Part shown: piece by piece, positions 56,638 through 64,000 of the stretch
Layout of the letters: the number at the start of each line of letters is the position of its first letter
How positions within the stretch are numbered: the first letter of the stretch is position 1
Source of the DNA: Panicum virgatum
Lineage: Eukaryota > Streptophyta > Magnoliopsida > Poales > Poaceae
Assembly (NCBI RefSeq): GCF_016808335.1
Contig: NC_053141.1
Span: forward strand, 3,485,326-3,549,325
Direction of reading: 5' to 3'
Length of the DNA stretch: 64,000 nt
Made by a program: the position numbers and the translations under genes
Notes under the pieces: model-generated
Databases searched by the model: none
Seen by the model: the letters and a program-made list of their open reading frames with translations, nothing else
What the model was told of the DNA's origin: nothing

Positions 56638-59600
56638 CTACATAGAGGGCTCCATTACCGCATATCTGATTCTATGCAGCTCAATGGCTGTATCTTTCAT
56701 GCTCATCCGTTCTGACGGGATATGCTTTGAGCACGAGATGCCGACTCTGACAACCGAAGCTAAGTAAGCCAGTAGTTTGTCATCCTTTGCAGCGAGTTCA
56801 CATGGCTGCACCTCTAATAGCACTGTATCCACTATTTCTGTCAACTTGTCAGGCAATGCCATCTCAGCAAACAAGTGTAAGCTCAACCCTTCTCTGAACA
56901 TATCGTCAGTTGGTGCTCTCCCTGTGAACATCTCCAGAAGGGTAATCCCAAAGCTGTAAGAATCACCGGCAGTGGATATTTGCCCTCCTGCTCCATATTC
57001 TGCGACAAGTATCTTGATGATTAAATTCTCAGTTCTGATCAGTGCACAAACTAAGTGGGTTAAGAATTGAGTATGGTGGACATTGCAATTACCTGGAGCA
57101 ACGTATCCAACAGTTCCTCTTATCCCTATGGAGCTTCCAGTATATGAGCCAGATATGTTCATGGATTCACCAATCAGTTTTGAAAGTCCAAAGTCGGCGA
57201 CATAAGCAGTCCAGTCACTGTCTAGGAGGATGTTGTTAGGCTTCAAATCACAATGGATAACTGATGGCCAACAATAGTTGTGAAGATAGTCTATTGCATC
57301 TGCAACATCAATTGCAATATTCAAGAGTTGGATTAGATTTAACTTCTGCTGCTGCTCATCTGTTCGCTGATGCAGCCATCTATCCAGGCTGTAGTTGGGC
57401 ATGAACTCAAATACTAGTGCCTTGAAGTCATTGCCTCTAGTGTCAACACTAGAGCAGCAGGTAATGATATTGATCAAATTTCGATGTTTCACCCGTGCCA
57501 ATGCCTCACATTCTGCCAAGAAACTTCTTGAAGTACCAGATTGCTCAAGAGCGAACACTTTCACAGCTACAGCAGCATTCCTGACTGCCGGAAGAGACAG
57601 ACTTCCTTTGTATACAGAACCATATTTTCCTGCACCTACCAGATTTGCGAGTGCAAATCCATCAGTAGCTTCAAACAATTCGTGGTAGGAAACTCTGGGA
57701 TACTTGTAGGTCAATCCAACAAGGCTATCTGTGTTCGTATTTTCAGGTGTTATTTTCCACTTTAACAGAAAGAGCACAAACAAGAGAAGAGTTATGCATA
57801 TAATAGTGCCAACAATGGGAAGAAAAACCCTAAGCAGTGCATGATGCCGCTTCTTATGTGACATATCCTGACATGGAGGCAATTCTAGACCTTGAACGCC
57901 ACCACAAAGCCCATCATTTCCAACCATTGAGAATCCAGTCATGTTAGCAAACACCCCATGTGATGGAACCTCACCAACAAGATTATTAAAGGAGAGGTCT
58001 AGTTGAACTAATTTTCTTATGTTCTCAAGAACTTCTGGAATCATTCCAGATAAACTATTATGTGCCAGACACAATTCCTGTAAACCAGTGATGTTTCCCA
58101 ACTCCTGCGGTATGCTGCCTGACAAAGCATTCCTTGTGAGGTTCAGTGTGGTGAGGCCTCTCAGATTACCAAGCGACTTGGGTATGCTGCCTGTGAAGGA
58201 GTTGTCAGCCAAACCAAGGAACACCAGAGCTGCACAGTCACCGATTGTAGCTGGTATTTCTCCGGAAAGGTTGTTTTTTGACAGATTGAGAGTTTGGACA
58301 TGTTTGAGGCTTCCAATTTGTGGGGGGATAGCTCCGGATAAGTAATTATCAGATAGCAGTAGGAAATCTGTCAGTAACGGAAGGCCAAAGATCTCAGGAG
58401 GGATGAAACCTGTGAGCAGATTGGAGGACAAATCCAGATTAGGTAGGTTTTTCAGGTTACCAAGGCTTCTAGGAATGTGGCCGTTAAGTCTATTGTTTGA
58501 CAAGGAAAACAATTGCAGCTGTGTGAGGTTGCCGAAGGAGGAAGGTATATTCCCTGATAATTGATTATCTCCAAGCAATAATACTTGCAGATTTGTAAGT
58601 TCTGCAATATCTTCAGGAATTACACCATGCAGGTTGTTCTCAGTCATGTCTAGGTTGCTAAGGTTGACAAGATTCCCTAGGCCTGAAGGGATCACCCCAG
58701 AGATGCCATTGGCAGCGATGCTGAGCCATTGGAGCTGGGTTGAAAAATTTGTGATTGAAGTAGGAAGGACTCCACCTAGCCTGTTCAGGGGTAGATCTAT
58801 CAGTTGAAGATGGGTGCAGTTTGTGAATAGAGTGAAGAACTCCCAGCCCTGTTCATCTTCTGCTTGGAGCTGATTTATACCCATCTGGACTTGAAACGGG
58901 CAGAGTTTCCCAATCTCTGGTGCCACCCTCCCTTGGAACCTGTTCCTTGAAAGACCTAGCACTTGGATCATGGTGGCGTTACCAAGTGAACTAGGAATTG
59001 TTCCGGACAGCCGGTTGTTAGTCAACAAGAGCTTTTTGAGGCTTGGCAGGTTAGCGCCTGCATCAGCTGGCAAGCTTCCATGCAGCTTGTTTGATCCAAC
59101 TCCGAAATATTGAAGCGATGATTTGTTGAAGAGCAGCGGTGGAATTGTGCCGGAGAGATTATTCCTGCCCACCTCAAAGCCTGTGAGATGATCTAAATGG
59201 GAAAGGCTGACAGGTATGCTCCCTACCAGTCTGTTCTCAAGGACATCAAGAGTCTGAAGCAAGGTGAGATTACCAAATGATGGTGGGATGCTCCCTACTA
59301 AATTGTTGTAGTGGATGAAGAGGATCTGAAGCTGAGACAGCAGTCCAAACCCAGCAGGAATTTCACCTTCCAGTTGGTTAACCCCCAGGTTGAGGTGGAA
59401 GAGGTTGGAACAGTTGCATATTTCTCGAGGGATCTCACCAAGGAAGGAGTTGTTGAACAGAGAAAGGAAGCGCAGGCGGCGTAGCCGGCCGATGGTGCGT
59501 GGCACCTCGCCAGCCAGCATGTTGGATTCAAGGCTGAGCTCCCGCAGGAACGTGAGGTTGCCGATCGCCGGAGAGATCATGCCTGAGAGCTGTCTCAATG

Positions 59601-59847
59601 ACATGTCCAGCGACGCCACCCTGCCGGGGTGCCGGCTGCTGCATGTCACGCCGGTCCACCGGCAGACATCGGAGCTCGTGCTGTTCCACGAGTTCAGCCA
59701 GCCCATGGGGTCGGAGAGCTCCAGCTTGACTGCCAGCAGGGTTCTCCGATCACCATCAGCCACTTCCTGCTGCTGCAAGGAGGAAGATGCATGGGTGCAC
59801 ACAGAATGGAGCAGGAGCATGAGGACGAGCAGATGCAGAGTACTCAT
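56638..59847 (-). CDS. LRR receptor-like kinase, Xa21/EFR-like (LRR-XII), exons 57093-59847 and 56638-56999
   Basis: The 93-bp intron (57000-57092, gtaatt..cgcag) has length divisible by three and no stop, so it reads through. Removing it restores GYVAPEYGAGGQ and gives 1,038 residues. Order: signal peptide (about 1-21, LLVLMLLLHSVC), N-terminal LRR cap (WNSTSSDVCRWTGVTC), about 20 leucine-rich repeats (LxxNxLxGxIPxxxGNL), one membrane helix (IVGTIICITLLLFVLFLL) and a Ser/Thr kinase. Kinase motifs are GAGKYGSVYKG (about 738-748), VAVK (Lys 763), HCDLKPNN (Asp 867) and DFG (885). Cys replaces Arg before the catalytic Asp: a non-RD kinase, the type linked to pattern-triggered immunity at the plasma membrane. 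No lesion is seen. The ligand is unknown. Confidence 0.95.
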   Translation of the reverse strand: MSTLHLLVLMLLLHSVCTHASSSLQQQEVADGDRRTLLAVKLELSDPMGWLNSWNSTSSDVCRWTGVTCSSRHPGRVASLDMSLRQLSGMISPAIGNLTFLRELSLESNMLAGEVPRTIGRLRRLRFLSLFNNSFLGEIPREICNCSNLFHLNLGVNQLEGEIPAGFGLLSQLQILFIHYNNLVGSIPPSFGNLTLLQTLDVLENRLVGSIPVSLSHLDHLTGFEVGRNNLSGTIPPLLFNKSSLQYFGVGSNKLHGSLPADAGANLPSLKKLLLTNNRLSGTIPSSLGNATMIQVLGLSRNRFQGRVAPEIGKLCPFQVQMGINQLQAEDEQGWEFFTLFTNCTHLQLIDLPLNRLGGVLPTSITNFSTQLQWLSIAANGISGVIPSGLGNLVNLSNLDMTENNLHGVIPEDIAELTNLQVLLLGDNQLSGNIPSSFGNLTQLQLFSLSNNRLNGHIPRSLGNLKNLPNLDLSSNLLTGFIPPEIFGLPLLTDFLLLSDNYLSGAIPPQIGSLKHVQTLNLSKNNLSGEIPATIGDCAALVFLGLADNSFTGSIPKSLGNLRGLTTLNLTRNALSGSIPQELGNITGLQELCLAHNSLSGMIPEVLENIRKLVQLDLSFNNLVGEVPSHGVFANMTGFSMVGNDGLCGGVQGLELPPCQDMSHKKRHHALLRVFLPIVGTIICITLLLFVLFLLKWKITPENTNTDSLVGLTYKYPRVSYHELFEATDGFALANLVGAGKYGSVYKGSLSLPAVRNAAVAVKVFALEQSGTSRSFLAECEALARVKHRNLINIITCCSSVDTRGNDFKALVFEFMPNYSLDRWLHQRTDEQQQKLNLIQLLNIAIDVADAIDYLHNYCWPSVIHCDLKPNNILLDSDWTAYVADFGLSKLIGESMNISGSYTGSSIGIRGTVGYVAPGNCNVHHTQFLTHLVCALIRTENLIIKILVAEYGAGGQISTAGDSYSFGITLLEMFTGRAPTDDMFREGLSLHLFAEMALPDKLTEIVDTVLLEVQPCELAAKDDKLLAYLASVVRVGISCSKHIPSERMSMKDTAIELHRIRYAVMEPSM
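57000..57092 (-). other. Phase-conserving 93-bp intron of the receptor kinase
   Basis: Donor AG|GTAATT, acceptor CGCAG|AA. It encodes 31 extra codons if retained, inserted between the activation-segment AP and E of the APE motif. Confidence 0.9.
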
Positions 59848-60794
59848 GGTTTCAGCTGCAGTGTGTCAAATGGTGGCTATCTTTTTTCGCTTGCTCGTGC
59901 AGCACAGCAGCAAAACAACTAATAGTGGCTCCATTTTTTTTTTTTTTTTGCAAGTCAAAACTAATAGTACTACTCGACTTGGTAAACATATCTCAGTCGA
60001 AATCATGTCGAAACACATCTTTTTATCTTTAAACTGGGAGTCCAAGAGTCCATCTTGGTAGGCACTTGTTTGTTTGTGTCATTTTTTAAAAAAAAAAGAT
60101 AAGGATAGGCATTTGGATTGTATAGTCTTTGGTGCTGCCGGTTTGTTCACGTTGTTCGTCTTCCTTTTATTGTATGATGAAATTATTACTTCCCATTTGA
60201 CATGTCCATCTAAAGAAATAAGAACACCAATCTCATCACTGGCCGTAGTTTACTTGTGGCAGTTTGCATAACTCCCAGTCCTCAGCTAGTCAGCTTCCAC
60301 CCTGTTTTTCACCAAATAATTGAACCTTTTTTTTTGGCGAGGAACCCAGTTCGTTATTGAACTTGATTAGGCAAAGTTTGCTGCTCAAGAACTTGTAACT
60401 GTTATTGTCACTGATGAACGCCAAAAGTTGAGTCTGACGGTGATGAACGCCAAAGTAAGATGGAATATCATGTAATGAAGAAACTTGACCCTGAGCTCAA
60501 AATTGGATTCCTGTATTGTTCAGAGGCATGCGTTACATATAGAATCATCATTACCAAATAATGAAATCATTACCAAATAATGAATCTAAGATGTATAAGA
60601 CGGGTGTTAAGAAATTACCGGGAATGTATAATCAAGCTCTCGTTTGTCAGCATTATAGTGCTCCACATATGCCATGATATGAATAAGCAATCATTACTGT
60701 CCGTGATCTAGGAAGGAACACTAGGAAAGCAAGGAGTGTAACACCTAAAGTCAGTGATTCTTTTATTGGTTACGGTAGATAACGCCTTGTGGAA
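59848..60794. other. Upstream region of the receptor kinase and intergenic DNA
   Basis: I see no convincing TATA box next to the ATG. A run of T lies at 59935-59950. No other gene is seen. Confidence 0.4.
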
Positions 60795-60911
60795 CTTGTT
60801 TAATTTAATATCTTTTCCACGGATGAACGGTGGTAGGTTAAATGTCTGCCTCCATTTTTTCCAAAGGAATCCAAGATAACAACTTGTTTGTGACGAAAGT
60901 TAACGATATAT
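60795..60911 (-). pseudogene. Ulp1 (C48) peptidase-like fragment
   Basis: The minus strand reads YIVNFRHKQVVILDSFGKN and then RSSVEKILN. This resembles the segment after the catalytic His of Ulp1/SENP-type proteases (HW.LYVINx(K)KxxVxILDS). Such domains occur both in host SUMO proteases and in CACTA/MULE-associated genes. It is cut on one side by the TIR element at 60913 and ends in a stop on the other; the continuation beyond 62116 is not recognisable. Confidence 0.5.
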
Positions 60912-60912
60912 A

Positions 60913-62116
60913 GGGGGTGTTTAGGAGAGCTCCACTCCACAAAAAATGACTCAATTCCAGGAAAAAATACCCAAACACTCCAATCTAGCTCCACTCCACT
61001 CCACCAAATATTAGCTCCACTCCACTTAAGAGGTGCTTAAAAAAAAACTGTAGCTGGTGGAGTTGCGTGTTATTACCCACCTGCCACTATTAGACCGTTT
61101 CGGTTCGCACCCGAAAAAAAGAAAAGTCTCCGTCCGTCGTCTCCCACGCCGCCCCTTTCCCCCCGAGAACTCGGCCTCCCACGCCGCCCACCGATCTCCA
61201 CGCCGCCGCCGCCGACCGGTCCTTCTCCGCCGCCGCCTCCACGAGATCCCGTTGCCGGTTCTGCGAGATCCCATCCTGTCGGCCGTACCCCTATGCATGC
61301 GCTGCCATGGCGCCGCCATGGCCGCCGGCCACGGTCGCCATGAACCTCCATTGGCCCAATTAAACTCCAAAATTGAACCCCCACACCCCACACGAGTTCC
61401 CCAGTGTCTCAATTGCATCCGAAATCGGCCCTATAGAAAACCCCCAAATTGGGTTGTCTCCTTCACCAACTCCAGCCGGCGAGGCCCGGGCCGTGCCGTT
61501 GGCCGTCACAGACACCGGCGCCGGGATCACACCCTCCTGGAGCACCGTCTGGATGCTGCCCTCGTCACCGCTGCAGATCATGTACAGGCTCGCTGTTGTC
61601 CAGGATGAGCACGATGGCGCCCCCCATCGCTGCGGTGGCCGCGATCTCCATCTTGCCCACACGGGTGAGCGCCAGGTTCAGCAGCATGGCGAGGGCCTTG
61701 TCGGTTTAGGAGGACGGCGCCAGCACGCTGCAGAGGCTCTCGATGATGCCGGAGGCCATGAGGACAGAGGAGATAGAGCAGGGCCTCCTTCCGCTCCCCT
61801 CGCCGGCGGCCAGATCGCCGGGCAGGGCGCTGCGGCCGGGGAGTCCGGGGCCGAGCGAGCCACCTGCGCCTGTGCCGGTCACGGCGCTGGCCCCGGCAAA
61901 GGCGGTAGCGGCGACGCCATGCCTGAGGAGCAAGTTGCAGCATGCACAGAGGAGGAAGGAGGGCTGGGTGTCTATGACGATATGGGCCCACAAAATTGGT
62001 AGAGTGGAGTGCAGCCAAATTTGATGGGGAAAAATTGTTGGAGTGGAGCTGGAAGGTGGAGTGGAGTTTGTGGAGTGGAGCTGATATTTTTGGAGTAGAG
62101 TGCTCCAAACATGCCC
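60913..62116. mobile_element. TIR element with GC-rich cargo, 1.2 kb
   Basis: The left end GGGGGTGTTTAGGAGAGCTC and the complement of the right end GGGCATGTTTGGAGCACTC are inverted repeats, continued by ctccactcc-rich subterminal sequence. Both ends are flanked by ATA. The TIR type GGGC.TGTTTGG is common in grasses; the superfamily is not certain. The interior (61090-61990) is GC-rich and gene-like on the minus strand, with a short stretch TDKALAMLLNLALTRVGKM resembling an ARM-repeat helix. It is broken by stops. This looks like a captured gene fragment. Confidence 0.6.
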
Positions 62117-63867
62117 ATAATGTCTAATGAGTACTACAGAGCAGTGGTAGAAATATCCGCGTATGACCAAATTATAGAAAGGAGTCAAAATCAAATATTT
62201 AACATAAGCTTTCAGATAGTACAAGTTGAAAGTTTGCACTTACATGATGGGCATTTCAAATATCCATTGCCTCGTACAAATCTACAAGGGACTTGACCAG
62301 AGCTTTTTCATCAAAAATTTTAAGGCGACATGATGGAGGATGCAGAGACGCCTATGATTTTAACAATATAAGAAACATTAATGAGAAAAATTGATGAGTG
62401 GAAGGTAAAAGAATCAAAAGTTATAGGTATTATTTAAGTACCGTAATACTTGGATACATAATGAAGTTGTAACCAACACAGCTTGGTTTGGATAAACACT
62501 CATCCTGTTTAAGGCATGTTATGAAGATAGAAAGAAACATGTCTTCACACATTGTTGTGTTATATCTTCTCCGGTAACAAACACATTATGTTACGAATCA
62601 CAAAGCTGATTGTGTGGTTGGATGAGAACTATGCTGCTAATTGGAAATAAAAATAAATAAATGATGCAAGTTCCATGGGCTATGGAACTTAAGCTTTAGA
62701 TATTGAGTGCAAGTCACAACCTATTTACCCTAATGAATAATCTGTTTACCCCAATATCATATTTACCCTTTAACTAAGGAAGTTATCGTGATATATTATT
62801 TTTATGTATTCATGTACTAATGAACAATTTACCCAGAGGAAATATCATTTACTCTTATATCATATTTACCCTTTAACGAAGGAATTTACCCTGATATACT
62901 CCTGGGATTGGATTGATATCCAAAATCCAATCGGTAGAATCAAATTAAGTCCAACTAAAATTAAGAATCCATCGAATCGAATCCTAACAGGTAGTCTCTA
63001 ACATCCAGTTCTGTCCAATCCAACTCCACATCATCCAAAAAGATTCAATCTAATCCAAAATTCAAGAACGCAATGCAAGACGGTCCTCCTACCGCGGCAA
63101 ACTCACTGAAGCTGCATGGCCTTTGCTGGGCCTCATTCTACAACCATTCACCCTAATATATTGTTTTTATGTATTCATGTACTAATGAAAATTTTACCTA
63201 GAGAAAATATCATATTTCCATGCTGCTTATTGATTCCAATAAAACCCGCCAGATATGGAATTTGAAAAACAAAGACAAAACAAGTACCTCTTATAATAGA
63301 TATCATTGCCAATGATATGATCCTTCAGTTGTATGGCCTTGTCAGCAGGTGGTTGCTGACGCTGATGCAGATGACAATTAATTGAAAGGGGACACAAGTT
63401 TGGGATTCTTCAACCTCTCTGGAATTTCCATTTCAGTATTTCCGTTCTACAAATATCCTGCCTTTCTAACTCTTTTCCTGCAGGGCAGTGGAGGATACTT
63501 TTTTCTTCTTCTTGATTTGCTGCAGGGCAGTGCCATCCTTTTCCGACCTATGCAAAACTTCATCCCTCTTTCTTTTATAGGCTCTAGTCATAGATTTGCT
63601 TCCCTGGAAGAACGCACCAAAGTAAAAAAACTTGTAAAAAGGTACAAATAGATGAATATTTGAAAAAAGAAAGGTCTTACTGTGGTCGTCGACGAAAAAT
63701 CCTTGGGCAGGTTCGTTTTGTTTAACTTGTAGTGTATAAGGTACGTGAGAATTGAAAATTTTTGTGTCAAATAGGAGAGCGCATCCTTTCGCCAATTTTA
63801 TTCACCATTGTACTGCTCCATAAAGAGCATGGCCAGTAAACCACCATCATAGTCAGAATTCATCTAC
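62117..63867. other. Intergenic with diffuse repeats, no gene seen
   Basis: A block 'tttttatgtattcatgtac' plus 'taatgaa.a.tttacc.aga' occurs at about 62800-62850 and again at 63160-63210. 'atatttaccctttaac.aag' occurs at 62760 and 62863. 62900-63070 is rich in 'aatccaat' words. Frames at 63382-63795 on both strands have no recognisable domain. Confidence 0.4.
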
Positions 63868-64000
63868 GGGCCTGTTTGGCAGGGCTCCGGCTCTTCCAAA
63901 AACAGCTCCGGCTCCGGCTCCTCAGATGGAGCGGCTTCTTTGGTGGAGTTGGAGCCGTTTTAGAAAATGTTTGGCAAAACAGCTTCACTTGTTAGATTGA
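63868..64000. mobile_element. Left end of another GGGCCTGTTTGG TIR element, cut by the window edge
   Basis: Starts gggcctgtttggcagggctc and continues with 'gctccggctcc' words, as in the ends of the element at 60913-62116. Confidence 0.5.

Noticed and set aside
63382..63795. Frames of 89 and 109 codons on opposite strands
   Set aside because: They overlap each other, show no domain and lie in repeat-rich intergenic DNA.

Overview
The window is plant nuclear DNA, almost certainly from a grass (Poaceae). The basis is the transposon types (En/Spm-like CACTA elements, Tat-like gypsy elements, a Stowaway MITE, a tRNA-derived SINE), the GC-rich coding style and two intact host-type genes. Panicoid affinity is only a guess. 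By length most of the window is transposable element, much of it nested.

Layout. 1-9.4 kb: a GC-rich, gene-poor tandem duplication (copy A about 241-5860, copy B about 6586-9436). Copy A is split by a 3.5-kb defective CACTA element, and copy B preserves the matching empty site. 9.6-9.9 kb: the last exon of an AT-hook (AHL) gene, without the rest of the gene. 10.7-40.8 kb: one LINE on the minus strand, blown apart by later insertions. Its two ends share a 15-bp target duplication 30 kb apart. It holds a truncated LTR fragment (11.8-12.6 kb) and a 25.3-kb block with 9-bp flanking duplications (14,867-40,123). That block carries a Helitron-like element with a hAT element inside it, a minisatellite, a Stowaway MITE and a decayed gypsy element (Gypsy-1, 17.1-39.9 kb). 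Gypsy-1 was itself hit by a solo LTR (19.9-21.2 kb) and by a complete second gypsy element (Gypsy-2, 24,725-38,188). Gypsy-2 carries two accessory genes antisense to gag-pol: an acidic protein and a plant-mobile-domain protein with a C-terminal coiled coil.

40.9-44.9 kb is relatively unique DNA with a SINE, an intact two-exon Bet v 1/PR-10 gene (42,310-42,899), a MITE and small tandem duplications. 44,957-53,225 is a second CACTA element into which a young gag-only LTR retrotransposon (46,476-52,529) inserted. 53.2-55.6 kb is GC-rich and holds two more copies of the palindrome-bearing repeat seen at 1-9 kb, on the opposite strand. 56,638-59,847 is an intact LRR receptor-like kinase (Xa21/EFR-like, non-RD). 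60.8-64 kb has a Ulp1-protease fragment interrupted by a TIR element with a GC-rich cargo, diffuse repeats, and the start of another TIR element at the window edge.

Only the PR-10 gene and the receptor kinase look like functional host genes. Both are defence-associated families. The remaining coding capacity is transposon genes in various states of decay. Several premature stops look like CAG to TAG changes, as expected of methylated DNA.
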